A stretch of DNA of 39,921 nucleotides from Nanobdellota archaeon (GCA_021818905.1 JAKASS010000003.1:74445-114365), one strand, 5' to 3'; counted from the stretch's first letter, positions 31,717-39,796 are shown. The notes: a model not told the origin generated them from the sequence alone. Translations and numbers: made by a program.

Positions 31717-31730
31717 AATTTATGCTCGAA

Positions 31731-32984
31731 TCATTTTAAATCCAGCAGCCACTTCCATAGGGGAATCAACTTTATCCTGCCGCAGTCTACCTTCTCTTCA
31801 AGTTCGTCTTTTTTTGTTATGATAACGCCTTCTTTTTTACCGAATCTTTTCATGAATTCTTCTACTGGCTTTAGATCGTTTTTATCGATTCGCTCCCGGT
31901 ATTTGACTTCTATCGGGACATCCTCGTAGACCATGTCTACCTCATTTGAATTTTTCCAGAAAGCCGAGGCTTTTGCCTTGTTTATCACTGCGGACTCTAC
32001 CATCCTGCCGAAGAACGTGTCGTCTATATTCTGTTTGTATAAGTAAGTTATCGCATTATCTGTAGGATATGCCCTTTTTCTTTTTCTTAACGTAGCTGCA
32101 TTACCTTTTCTGTAATTGCCAAGCATAGAAATCAAAAAGCTCTCCTGAAGATAGGAGATGTAATCTTTTATGACTCTTCTATCCTTTCCAAATTGCCTGC
32201 TTAGAGACTGATAATCCACGTACATGCCGGGGTTTGTAGCTATTAATTCGAGGAGGGTCTTGAGAAATCCTGGATCGTCTATTTTAGAAATCTTCGGGAT
32301 ATCGCGGTATATTATTCTGTCGATCACTAATGCCCCTATATATTCCCTGAACTCAGTGTCGTTTTTAAGAGAGAAGGTTTCCGGGAACCCCCCCATGCGC
32401 ACGAACTTCACGAGGAGTGGCCTAAGTACGGTTTCGTAAGGCGTCTTTTCTTTAATGTTATTGAATTTTAGGTATTCTTTAAACGAAAAAGTCCTTAAAA
32501 TAAACTGGAAAACCCTGCCGGCAAGGGTCTCTTTGGTCTTCTTTTTTATGAACAGCGATTCCGAACCACTTATAATGAATTTAAGTTTCGGATATAAGTC
32601 GTAGTATTTCTTGACCTCGTTTTCCCAATTTTCGCTTTTCTGGATCTCATCAAGGAATATATAAACGCGTCTGGCTCTTAGGTCCTTGCCGTGAATATCA
32701 TTATACGCATTTATTATGTCGCCGAGACCCCCCGAGGTTTCATCAAAGGAGAAAAAGAGCACGTCCGTCGGATCCGCCCTTTCACTGATAAGCTTTTGTA
32801 TCAGTTGATATATCACCGTGGTTTTGCCTGTCCTTCTTAGCCCTACGAGCGCGATGATAAATCTGTCCGCCATGTGCTCTAAGACGTCATAATAGCAATC
32901 TCTTTTGAACGACAGTGCTAGATCGGGATCGACTTTCCCGCTCAGCCACCAATGATTGAATTCTTCGATTACGGCTCTTTCCAT
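31731..32984 (-). CDS. AAA ATPase 2 (AAA_14/DUF4143 family)
   Basis: A 417-residue protein. Walker A GLRRTGKT (48-55), Walker B VYIFLDEIQKSENW (about 111-124), FIISGSESLFIKKKTKETLAGR and FSFKEYLKF match the same family as ATPase 1 and 3 but are more distant. The winged-helix part contains DYQSLSRQFGKDRRVIKDYISYL. The nuclease-like part has FWKNSNEVDMVYEDVPIEVKYR, close to a PD-(D/E)xK pattern with E-x-K. I use ATG 32984, since palindromes and TATA box lie just upstream and inside the longer reading from 33098. gatC' follows by 14 bp. Confidence 0.88.
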   Translation of the reverse strand: MERAVIEEFNHWWLSGKVDPDLALSFKRDCYYDVLEHMADRFIIALVGLRRTGKTTVIYQLIQKLISERADPTDVLFFSFDETSGGLGDIINAYNDIHGKDLRARRVYIFLDEIQKSENWENEVKKYYDLYPKLKFIISGSESLFIKKKTKETLAGRVFQFILRTFSFKEYLKFNNIKEKTPYETVLRPLLVKFVRMGGFPETFSLKNDTEFREYIGALVIDRIIYRDIPKISKIDDPGFLKTLLELIATNPGMYVDYQSLSRQFGKDRRVIKDYISYLQESFLISMLGNYRKGNAATLRKRKRAYPTDNAITYLYKQNIDDTFFGRMVESAVINKAKASAFWKNSNEVDMVYEDVPIEVKYRERIDKNDLKPVEEFMKRFGKKEGVIITKKDELEEKVDCGRIKLIPLWKWLLDLK

Positions 32985-33035
32985 ATGTACATCAGGATGT
33001 ATATGTTTATATATATTACGTACATCGCGATGTAC
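32985..33035 (-). promoter_or_regulatory. ATPase 2 promoter: two palindromes 33 bp apart around a TATA box
   Basis: Perfect palindrome GTACATCGCGATGTAC (33020-33035) and a related TACATCAGGATGTA (32988-33001; mismatched only at the two-base centre), extended with one mismatch to 32985-33004. Centres are at 33027.5 and 32994.5, exactly 33 bp apart. The TATA-like stretch (33006-33018) lies midway, about 28 bp from ATG 32984. The layout equals that of ATPase 1 but with different sequence. Confidence 0.8.
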
Positions 33036-33227
33036 ATGAAAAAGTGGGAAATTTTCCCGCTTTTCTAAATTATTGGTGCCGAAAGAAGCTTTTATCACTT
33101 TGCGTACTAAGTTAACTTTCTTTCTGGGAGAATATCTTTATCGCGATAAAGAAAAATGCCAAAGATATGAAGAGGACGCCGAGAGTCCGAGGACGACTAG
33201 ACAGTGCGGCCGGTTTTATCCCGGCGT

Positions 33228-34508
33228 TTAAACGTCAAGGAGCCACTTCCACAAGGGAACGAACCTTATCTTCTTTCCCTTGACCTTTTCCTCGGCTTCG
33301 TAGTCCCAGGTTATCACGAGAAGGTTGTCGCAACGTAACTCTTTAGAGGCCCCAATAAGATTGTTTATTTCTCTATCGTTTATGTACCGTCTATCCGACG
33401 CATATGTAACTTGGATCAACTCTGTGATTTTACTCCCGTTCTTTAACGCGAAATCGACTTCTCTTTGTTGGTGGTCTTTCCAATAGAATATGCCATATGC
33501 ATTTATGCCGATTTTTGATGTTCTTCTGGATAATTCTACCGCAACTGCATTTTCCATAAGGATGCCCTTCCTCTCACTAAGGGTCGGGCTCATGTAAACT
33601 GAGAGCCCCGTGTCTATGGAATAGATTTTTTTAGGGGCGAACACCGCTTCCTTTAATTTAAAAGAAAACCTTGTTAGCTTCAAAAATAGGTACGCTTCTT
33701 CTAGATATCCGACCCATTTGGATATAGTTATCTTGTGTTTGACCCCAGTCAATTTTATTAGGGAGGAATAACTAAATTCCTTTGAGATGTTGGCCATCAA
33801 AAACGCGGCTACCGCTTTCAAATCCTCTTCATTTTTTACCTTATGGCGCTTTATTACATCCTTCGTTATTATGTCATTGTAAATCGATTTTAAAAAATCT
33901 TTTCCAAATTTTAGGACTTCTGGAAATCCGCCTTCATTTAGATATGTATGCAATGCCACACCTACTCTGGCCCGCTCTGCGGTAGTCAATGCGCCGAGAT
34001 ATTTGGTCCCCATGTATCCCAGATACTCTCTGAAACTAAACGGAAAAAGGATGAAATCTAGATGCCTGCCAGTCAAAGACGTAGCTAATTCTCCGCTCAA
34101 AAGTGCGGAGTTGGAACCGGTCACAATCACTTTTTTTGTGTCTCTCAGCCTACTAACGAATTTTTCCCAACCGTATACCTCCTGTATTTCATCGAGTACT
34201 ATATTTTCTATATCGTCACCATAAAGTTCATAAAATGCCTGCAAAACTTTGTTTAAATCAGAAGTTTCGAGTTTTATCAATCTATCATCATCGAAATTTA
34301 TGTATCCGGATTTTTTGCCTCTAAAAAGTTCCTCAGAGAGTGTTGATTTTCCGCATCTACGTATACCGAGTATGATGATCGCGTTTGGATGAGAAAGATA
34401 TTTTTCTATTTTTATATCCTCTCTATTTATTATCTTTTCTTTCTTAAACTTCTCTTCAAGCTGTGCTCTTTGATCGATTATTACCTGCTTTAGTTGCTCA
34501 ATGTCCAT
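33228..34508 (-). CDS. AAA ATPase 3 (AAA_14/DUF4143 family)
   Basis: A 426-residue protein. Walker A GIRRCGKS (48-55), Walker B NIVLDEIQEVYGW (about 108-120), VIVTGSNSALLSGELATSLTGR and FSFREYLGY follow the family order. The winged-helix part contains FSYSSLIKLTGVKHKITISKWVGYL, and the C-terminus FYWKDHQQREVDFAL ends in the same WDYEAEEKVKGKKIRF block as ATPase 1. The shared block and 3' flank indicate a common origin. It is divergent from a small basic ORF (34598) with a palindromic region between. Function is unknown in the family. Confidence 0.88.
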   Translation of the reverse strand: MDIEQLKQVIIDQRAQLEEKFKKEKIINREDIKIEKYLSHPNAIIILGIRRCGKSTLSEELFRGKKSGYINFDDDRLIKLETSDLNKVLQAFYELYGDDIENIVLDEIQEVYGWEKFVSRLRDTKKVIVTGSNSALLSGELATSLTGRHLDFILFPFSFREYLGYMGTKYLGALTTAERARVGVALHTYLNEGGFPEVLKFGKDFLKSIYNDIITKDVIKRHKVKNEEDLKAVAAFLMANISKEFSYSSLIKLTGVKHKITISKWVGYLEEAYLFLKLTRFSFKLKEAVFAPKKIYSIDTGLSVYMSPTLSERKGILMENAVAVELSRRTSKIGINAYGIFYWKDHQQREVDFALKNGSKITELIQVTYASDRRYINDREINNLIGASKELRCDNLLVITWDYEAEEKVKGKKIRFVPLWKWLLDV

Positions 34509-34528
34509 CCTAAATGATCTATTTTCGC

Positions 34529-34588
34529 ATATAAAAAGCTTTCTATTAAGAATAGAAAGCTTTTATAAAAAGCTTTCTATTAAGAATT
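34529..34588. promoter_or_regulatory. ATPase 3 divergent promoter with large palindrome and 34-bp repeat
   Basis: Positions 34534-34564 form a perfect inverted repeat with 14-bp arms (aaaagctttctatt / aatagaaagctttt) and a 3-bp spacer (aag). A second copy of the left arm plus spacer begins 34 bp further on (34568-34588). A TATA-like TTTTATAAAA (34561-34570) is centred between the two repeat centres, as in the other two ATPase promoters. It faces the small ORF at 34598; a second box, TTTTTATATG on the minus strand (34529-34538), would give a leaderless ATPase 3 transcript. Confidence 0.75.
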
Positions 34589-34597
34589 ACAGTGTAT

Positions 34598-34759
34598 ATG
34601 TTAAAGAAGAATCTGGATCAAATGCCAGACGCCCATACAAAAAAGTTAAAAAAGAGAGCTGCACTGGGAACAGCAAATAGAACAATGAAGCGCCAAAAGC
34701 ATACTGAAAGAAATTTTTTATCCAGTATAGCGGGTACAAATAATAAAAACCGTCAGTAA
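34598..34759 (+). CDS. Small basic protein, 53 aa, unknown
   Basis: An ATG-TAA frame of 54 codons: MLKKNLDQMPDAHTKKLKKR, then AALGTANRTMKRQKHTERNF and a polar tail ending KNRQ. Basic residues are far more frequent than acidic ones (strong positive charge), which fits nucleic-acid binding. A TATA-like TTTTATAAAA is centred about 32 bp upstream, and the repeat region that would control it is shared with ATPase 3. No family is recognised. It is plausible as an antitoxin- or regulator-like partner, but it may be chance in AT-rich DNA. Past it, 34760-34887 shows nothing. Confidence 0.45.
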   Translation: MLKKNLDQMPDAHTKKLKKRAALGTANRTMKRQKHTERNFLSSIAGTNNKNRQ

Positions 34760-34887
34760 ATTTAGCGCATGTTTTCTTGGGTTTATAATTGAGGCCGCTA
34801 TAATGACGATAGCGACAGTAAATTTAAAGCTTACAAGCAAAGCTGACCTTAGTGCCGAAAGAGGCATTTACTTTAGGACATACCAAG

Positions 34888-35979
34888 TCAGCTTTCTTTC
34901 CAGGAAAACACTCTCATAGAAATAAAGAAGAACGCCAAAGAGATCGCAGCGACTATGCCCGTATTAAACAGCAAGCCAGGCACATTCCCGAACAGCATTA
35001 TCGCGTTCATACCGTTTATTACATAGTAAAGTGGCAGGAATTTTGCGATTTCCTGCAGATACATCGGCATCGATGACACCGGGAAAAACGTGCCGGCCAA
35101 AAACATCATCGGGAAGGTTATCACGTTGCCTATTATCGCGGCGGTCTCTTCATTCTTTGAGATAGAGCCGGCGACTATTCCGAGCGAAATGAACCCAAAG
35201 ACTCCAAAGAAAACAATTGGCAATATGTATAGATTGAACGTTATCCCGGCACCGAATACGAGATCCCCCACGCTTATCATCAGGACGATCGCTACCACCG
35301 CCATTATCGCATTCCACGTGAATTTTGAGACCATCCACTCGCCTTTAGTCAAGGGAGTTAGTGAAAGCTGTCTGAATATTTTTTCTTTCTTGTAGGAACT
35401 TACTATGTTTGTCATAGAAAACACGCCTGCAGTCAGCACGGAAAAACCTATCAAGCCGGGTATAAGGTAATTTATGTAGCCGACTGCGGTCGTAGAGACC
35501 GGGCTTACATAAGCGTGTATGATCGGTGTGGCATTGGCGATTTTAAAATTAAAACTTTGTATCACCAAGTTGACTGCCTGTTCTGCTGTCTGGGCGCTAG
35601 ACTGGCTCGGATTATAATAAAAAGAGATGTTCACATTTTGACTAGAAGCTACTTCCTGTGCAAAGTCCGCTGGTATGACCAGCGCTGCATCTATAGAATT
35701 CTGGTTTATGTAAGTCTGTATGTTGGCGTTTGACGGGACGGCGGTTATAGTCACTAGACCTGTACTGTTAAGCGCCGAAACAAAGCTCAAAGATATGGCT
35801 GAACCATTATTTAGATTCTGTACGGACAGCGGCACTTTAGTGCTCCCCCCGGAGAATATTGCGCCAAAGACCAGCAGAAATATTATCGGAAACAGAAGGG
35901 TAAAGAACAAAGCGGAGCGTGTCCTAAGAAAGTTTCTGGCGTACACTACAAAATCTGCTTTTATGTTCGCTAGCCTCAT
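34888..35979 (-). CDS. ABC-2 type exporter permease (system 2)
   Basis: A 363-residue permease. One N-terminal helix (SALFFTLLFPIIFLLVFGAI, about 22-41) is followed by a long extracytoplasmic domain of about 125 residues, then five helices from residue 170 on with INYLIPGLIGFSVLTAGVFS and the ABC-2 pattern KKEKIFRQLSLTPLTKGEW. The C-terminal LAGTFFPVSSMPMYLQEIAKFLPLYYVINGM is the typical end. The extracellular domain makes it like YhgE/drug-export ABC-2 permeases; the substrate is unknown. It begins one base after the ATPase gene stop, so they form one exporter. Confidence 0.92.
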   Translation of the reverse strand: MRLANIKADFVVYARNFLRTRSALFFTLLFPIIFLLVFGAIFSGGSTKVPLSVQNLNNGSAISLSFVSALNSTGLVTITAVPSNANIQTYINQNSIDAALVIPADFAQEVASSQNVNISFYYNPSQSSAQTAEQAVNLVIQSFNFKIANATPIIHAYVSPVSTTAVGYINYLIPGLIGFSVLTAGVFSMTNIVSSYKKEKIFRQLSLTPLTKGEWMVSKFTWNAIMAVVAIVLMISVGDLVFGAGITFNLYILPIVFFGVFGFISLGIVAGSISKNEETAAIIGNVITFPMMFLAGTFFPVSSMPMYLQEIAKFLPLYYVINGMNAIMLFGNVPGLLFNTGIVAAISLAFFFISMRVFSWKES

Positions 35980-35980
35980 T

Positions 35981-36910
35981 TTAATCTTTCTCCTTGGTCC
36001 CTATTAAGTCCAAAAATACGTCTTCCAAAGTCTCGTTGCTTATTTTTAGATTAGACCATTTTTTGCCGCTCTTTTCCAATGCTCTTACCATTTTGACTAT
36101 GTCCTTTTCCGAATTAAAAATTACGGTAAACTTCCCGGATCCGTATTTTGTTTTTATCCCCTTTATTTTTCTAAAAACCTTTAGCAGACCTGCTTCTCCG
36201 TCTACATTTAACCTCATTCCGTTCCCGTACTCTTTTATTATTTCGTGGGGGGTGCCTTCCGCCATTATTTTGCCGTTGTCGACTATCGCCACCCTGTCAG
36301 CCAGCTCTTCCGCTTCTTCAAGATAGTGCGTCGTCAGGATTATAGTCCTTTTTTCCGATTTTAGTTTTCTTATTACTTCCCATATGTTTCTTCTTGCTTG
36401 CGGGTCTAATCCCGTCGTAGGTTCGTCCAAGAAGAGAATCTCCGGGTCGTTTGAAAGCGCAAGACAAAGGCCTACCTTTTGTTTTTGGCCGCCGGACAGA
36501 TCGGTGAATATGACGTTTGAAACGTTTGTAAGATTGGTCATTTTTATTAGTTCTTCGGACCTGTTAGGAACGTTAAAAAGTGTCGAGTAGTAAGCTATCG
36601 CTTCTTTAGGCGTTATTTTCTCTATGAAATTGAATCCCTGCGGGATTATGCCTTCCTTTCTGCGGAGATCCTGTACATTTTTTATCGGATCTAGCCCAAG
36701 GATTTTTATACTGCCCGAGTCGGGAGTCCTTATGCCTTCGAGCATCTCGACCGTAGTGGTCTTACCTGCGCCGTTGGGACCTAGCAGGCTAAAGACCTCC
36801 CCTTTTCTTATCTTAAGATCTATTCCATTTACGGCTTTTATTTTTCCGTAGGATTTAAAAAGTCCCTTGGCTTCGACCGCGAGCGTTTCGTTTTTGTCTT
36901 GATCTTGCAT
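35981..36910 (-). CDS. ABC-2 exporter ATP-binding protein (system 2)
   Basis: 309 residues. Walker A GPNGAGKTTTVEM (about 44-56), Q-loop with GIIPQGFNF, signature LSGGQKQKVG (about 139-148), Walker B EILFLDEPTTGLD and H-loop TTHYLEEAEELADR are all intact. The C-terminal 80 residues form the regulatory extension common to DrrA/NodI-type ATPases. With the permease just downstream it makes a complete exporter. It lies 13 bp after the split permease of system 1, so PadR, both ATPases and both permeases could be one transcript. Confidence 0.94.
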   Translation of the reverse strand: MQDQDKNETLAVEAKGLFKSYGKIKAVNGIDLKIRKGEVFSLLGPNGAGKTTTVEMLEGIRTPDSGSIKILGLDPIKNVQDLRRKEGIIPQGFNFIEKITPKEAIAYYSTLFNVPNRSEELIKMTNLTNVSNVIFTDLSGGQKQKVGLCLALSNDPEILFLDEPTTGLDPQARRNIWEVIRKLKSEKRTIILTTHYLEEAEELADRVAIVDNGKIMAEGTPHEIIKEYGNGMRLNVDGEAGLLKVFRKIKGIKTKYGSGKFTVIFNSEKDIVKMVRALEKSGKKWSNLKISNETLEDVFLDLIGTKEKD

Positions 36911-36923
36911 AGAGATTATTATT

Positions 36924-37463
36924 TTAACCTTTTAAAAGCTTCCAGGAAAGCACTATGCTTATCGCACCCATGCCCGCTGCAAATATCCCCAAATAAAGAA
37001 ATGACAAAAAGACTGGCGTAGCGGCGGTTATGCCCAAGAGCGCGTTTCTGCCTATTGATATGGCATAGCTGACCGGATTGAAACTTGCGACCGTCTGGAG
37101 CCACGCCGGCATTTCAGCTACCGGGAAGAAGGCGTTGCTTGCAAAAAGGAGCGGGAGCATAAGAAGGTTTATTATCATCATCTGGGACTGCCAATCCCTG
37201 GCTCTAAGCGCGAGCAAAATAAACAAAGAAGACATGCCGAAGCTCAATAAAAACAGTGCGGCGAAGGTCGTAAGTAGCCCGGTCACGGTAATGTAAGTGA
37301 GCGTCATGCCCAAAGCCACTGCTATCACGAGTACGACTCCCGCCTGAACTAGAGACCTTATGACCGCATTGAATATTTTACCTAAGATTATGGCTGCGCG
37401 CGTGACGGGGGTACTGAGTATCTTGTCTATGAACCCAAATCTCCTGTCCCATACTATCGACAT
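36924..37463 (-). CDS. ABC-2 permease (system 1), C-terminal part after frameshift
   Basis: Contains the second half of the permease, beginning MSIVWDRRFGFIDKILSTPVTRAAIILGK, the usual ABC-2 cytoplasmic coupling segment, and continuing with four membrane helices to the end (LYLGIFAAGMGAISIVLSWKLLKG). The N-terminal part (37378-37776) is in another frame. With 7 instead of 8 Gs in the tract at 37464-37471 the two would join as MMGGMSIVWDRRFGF, matching the family. The ATG here may be internal and not a true start. Confidence 0.8.
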   Translation of the reverse strand: MSIVWDRRFGFIDKILSTPVTRAAIILGKIFNAVIRSLVQAGVVLVIAVALGMTLTYITVTGLLTTFAALFLLSFGMSSLFILLALRARDWQSQMMIINLLMLPLLFASNAFFPVAEMPAWLQTVASFNPVSYAISIGRNALLGITAATPVFLSFLYLGIFAAGMGAISIVLSWKLLKG

Positions 37464-37776
37464 CCCCCCCCATCATCGAGGTAGAGATTGCCATAAAGGC
37501 GAGCATCCCGACGGCCAGGAATGAAAAGTAACTAGTCGTCCCGAATACGCTTAATAGTACTGAAGTCCCGCCTGCCCCGGTAAAAAGTGCGCCTAGGTTG
37601 AAGGCTTTGCCAAAAAGTGAAAGCCATATCACCGGCTGTGTGAGAGAGATTATCAGGAGCGCCGGGGCGAGATACCATTTCTTCAGGTCTCTATTCGCAA
37701 GCGACCAGACAGTCCTTAGAAAATTAGGACGATGCACTTTTCTTTTATCCTGCGTTTTTGACGATCGTTTGTCCAT
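37378..37776 (-). CDS. ABC-2 permease (system 1), N-terminal part before frameshift
   Basis: Begins with ATG 37776, one base after the upstream ATPase stop; an earlier in-frame ATG would overlap that gene. After a basic N-terminus there is one helix (PALLIISLTQPVIWLSLFG), an extracellular loop and a second helix (YFSFLAVGMLAFMAISTSMMGG). Beyond the G8 tract the frame gives DVDSMGQEIWVHRQDT, unlike the family, and stops at 37378. Together with 36924-37463 it would encode a permease of about 283 residues. Sequencing error, phase variation and real inactivation are all possible. Confidence 0.8.
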   Translation of the reverse strand: MDKRSSKTQDKRKVHRPNFLRTVWSLANRDLKKWYLAPALLIISLTQPVIWLSLFGKAFNLGALFTGAGGTSVLLSVFGTTSYFSFLAVGMLAFMAISTSMMGGDVDSMGQEIWVHRQDTQYPRHARSHNLR

Positions 37777-37777
37777 A

Positions 37778-38773
37778 TCAACGCCTTGTCGCCTGCATCT
37801 GCCTATTTTGGGCAAACTTATCGAAGCCACCCTGCTCTTCTCTTAGCGACTTGCCGGTGTATTCGAGATAAACTTCATCTAAAGAAGGCTTTGTCATCGA
37901 CAGTCTTGTCACTTGGTATTTTTTGGAGGAAAGCAGCGATATCAATTTTGGAGTAAGGGTTTCGGACGACTTCGCCTTTATCCTGTATTCATTGCCGATT
38001 TTCTTGACTTCTTTCACGCCGACTGCATTTTCTAAGATTCTTTTAAGTCCCGGTCTATCGTTGCTTACGCTCAATTGTATTATGTCTCCGCCAAGTTGGG
38101 CTTTTAAAGCCGCCGGGGCGCCGATCTTTATCAGCTTTCCATGATCTATGATCGCTATTCTGTCGCAAAGATGGTCGGCCTCCTCGAGGTAGTGTGTCGT
38201 CATGAAAAGTGTCATCTTATATTTTTCTTTCAGTCTTTTTATGTAAGCCCATACCGCCGTTCTAGTCTGGACATCGAGGCCTAGCGTAGGCTCATCCAAG
38301 AAAAGCACGGGCGGGAAGTTTATCAATCCTATCGCGAGTTCTAGTCTCCTCCTCATGCCGCCGGAGTAAGTAGCTACTTTTCTCTTTGCTGCATTGCCTA
38401 GTTCTACAAGTCCTAGCAACCCCGCTATTCTCTTTTTTGCGACGTCCCTTGGTATCCCGTATAGGTCTGCTAGCAAAAGTATATTGTCATATCCGGTAAG
38501 GTCTTCGTCGGCCGTGTATTCCTGTGGGACGACGCCTATAGACGCCCTGACTTCCGGCGCGTTCCTTTTTATACTGTAACTTAAAACTTGTGCGTCTCCG
38601 GCGGTCGGGGATATGAGAGTCGTAAGCATCTTTATTGTGGTAGTCTTGCCGGCGCCGTTTGGACCGAGGAATCCAAATATTTCGCCTTCTTTTACGTCAA
38701 AAGAGACTCCCTCTACCGCCCTTATGTTTCCATTGAAAACCTTTGACAGGTTCCTTACTTTTATTATGTCCAT
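37778..38773 (-). CDS. ABC-2 exporter ATP-binding protein, DrrA type (system 1)
   Basis: 331 residues. Walker A GPNGAGKTTTIKM (35-47), Q-loop VVPQEY, signature YSGGMRRRLELA (about 137-148), Walker B VLFLDEPTLGLD and the TTHYLEEADHLCDR H-loop are complete. The DrrA-like C-terminal domain (about 220-315) ends with SLDEVYLEYTGKSLRE. This subclass couples with daunorubicin-type permeases to export lipophilic compounds, drugs or lipids. It follows the PadR regulator by 6 bp; PadR-controlled efflux is a common arrangement. Confidence 0.95.
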   Translation of the reverse strand: MDIIKVRNLSKVFNGNIRAVEGVSFDVKEGEIFGFLGPNGAGKTTTIKMLTTLISPTAGDAQVLSYSIKRNAPEVRASIGVVPQEYTADEDLTGYDNILLLADLYGIPRDVAKKRIAGLLGLVELGNAAKRKVATYSGGMRRRLELAIGLINFPPVLFLDEPTLGLDVQTRTAVWAYIKRLKEKYKMTLFMTTHYLEEADHLCDRIAIIDHGKLIKIGAPAALKAQLGGDIIQLSVSNDRPGLKRILENAVGVKEVKKIGNEYRIKAKSSETLTPKLISLLSSKKYQVTRLSMTKPSLDEVYLEYTGKSLREEQGGFDKFAQNRQMQATRR

Positions 38774-38779
38774 AATTTT

Positions 38780-39226
38780 CTAAATCTTTTTGAGTTTTTC
38801 CGCCAATTTCTTTAATTGCGCCTTTGTACTTGGATTTTTATTTATATCTTCCGATTTCTCCGTAAGGTATTCTATCTCGTTTTCCATGTCGTTTAAAGTA
38901 TTCTCTACGGTATTCGTAGTCTGGGGCTGCATGAACTTTTTCCATGGAAACCAGGAATCGTTTATAAGTTCCCTGCCTTTATCCGTTATTTTATAATATT
39001 TTTTACCGTCCTGCGCTTTAAGTTTAAGATAGCCGTCCGATACTAGCGTACTAAGAAGTGGATATACGCTTCCCGGCGAAGGCTTCCAAAACCCCATGGA
39101 AGACCGTTCCATCTTGTCTATAAGCATTGCGCCTGTCGATTCTTGCTTTTCCAGCAAGGAAAGCAACCAAAATTTTAGTCCAAACTCTCTACGGCCCTGA
39201 TGCATATTCCTGATCTTGTCAAACAT
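38780..39226 (-). CDS. PadR family transcriptional regulator
   Basis: 148 residues. N-terminal winged helix with FGLKFWLLSLLEKQESTGAMLIDKMERSS, WKPSPGSVYPLLSTLVSDGYL and the wing KKYYKITDKGREL are exact PadR landmarks; the C-terminal part is the coiled helix that dimerises. PadR proteins usually repress an adjacent exporter and are released by the exported compound. It is the first gene of the exporter operon here. An inverted repeat overlaps its own start codon, so autorepression is likely. Ligand unknown. Confidence 0.93.
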   Translation of the reverse strand: MFDKIRNMHQGRREFGLKFWLLSLLEKQESTGAMLIDKMERSSMGFWKPSPGSVYPLLSTLVSDGYLKLKAQDGKKYYKITDKGRELINDSWFPWKKFMQPQTTNTVENTLNDMENEIEYLTEKSEDINKNPSTKAQLKKLAEKLKKI

Positions 39227-39268
39227 ATCGAAAACCGATATCGTTTTTAGATATTTATTATATAAATA
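39225..39268 (-). promoter_or_regulatory. PadR promoter with inverted repeat at the start codon
   Basis: ATATCG and CGATAT (39225-39230 and 39236-39241) form an inverted repeat with a 5-bp spacer directly at the padR start codon. A second palindrome, CGATATCG, occupies 39236-39243. The TATA-like TTTATATAATAAAT (about 39254-39268) lies 28-40 bp upstream of the ATG. A candidate autoregulatory operator; it does not match the ATGT-N8-ACAT PadR consensus. Confidence 0.45.
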
Positions 39269-39298
39269 CCTTTACATTAGCCGACTCGCCCGAGATAT

Positions 39299-39796
39299 TT
39301 ACTTTGCAAACCTAATGTAAATCCTACGGTACAGCAATAGCACTGATACGATCAGGACCGCTGCTGTCGCCAGATATACGTATAGAAACGGATAAGCCGC
39401 GGCGCTGCCCTTGATGCTTGTGCCTATCGAGATCGCCAAAAGCAGACTTAAGAAGCCTACTACAGCCAGCACCAGGGCGTGCACTGTGAATATCATGCTG
39501 AATGCGATGCTCTGTTTGCTTGTGCCTTTTTGTTCTCCAAGATGATAGAACAACGAGGGAAGAGTCATAAGATATGGATATTTTTCAAATAACGTATATC
39601 TGTATCGGATTATCAAAAGTAGCAACGCTGAAACACAGGTGAATACGAAAGGCGCTATGAACAGTGCGGGCTTGCCGGTTAGCCCGAAATAATAAACTCC
39701 CGCAAACCAGGCAAAAAGAATAAGAAGCAATCCAACGGCGATAAGTATCTTTGCTATGCCTTCCACGCCGTATCTCTTAAGCATTTTCCTAGCCAT
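39299..39796 (-). CDS. Multi-pass membrane protein, unknown
   Basis: 165 residues with a basic amphipathic start (ARKMLKRYGVEG) and four hydrophobic segments at about residues 15-38, 43-63, 95-122 and 131-155. The loop between the second and third (RYRYTLFEKYPYLM and GEQKGTSKQS) is polar. No motif gives a function and I do not recognise the family. It lies upstream of padR in the same direction, with a promoter between them, so it need not be part of the exporter operon. Confidence 0.6.
   Translation of the reverse strand: MARKMLKRYGVEGIAKILIAVGLLLILFAWFAGVYYFGLTGKPALFIAPFVFTCVSALLLLIIRYRYTLFEKYPYLMTLPSLFYHLGEQKGTSKQSIAFSMIFTVHALVLAVVGFLSLLLAISIGTSIKGSAAAYPFLYVYLATAAVLIVSVLLLYRRIYIRFAK

Noticed and set aside
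34802-34919. A 38-codon plus-strand ORF starting MTIATVNLKLTSKADL
   Set aside because: It runs into the end of the permease gene on the other strand, has no clear promoter at leaderless distance, and shows no family resemblance.
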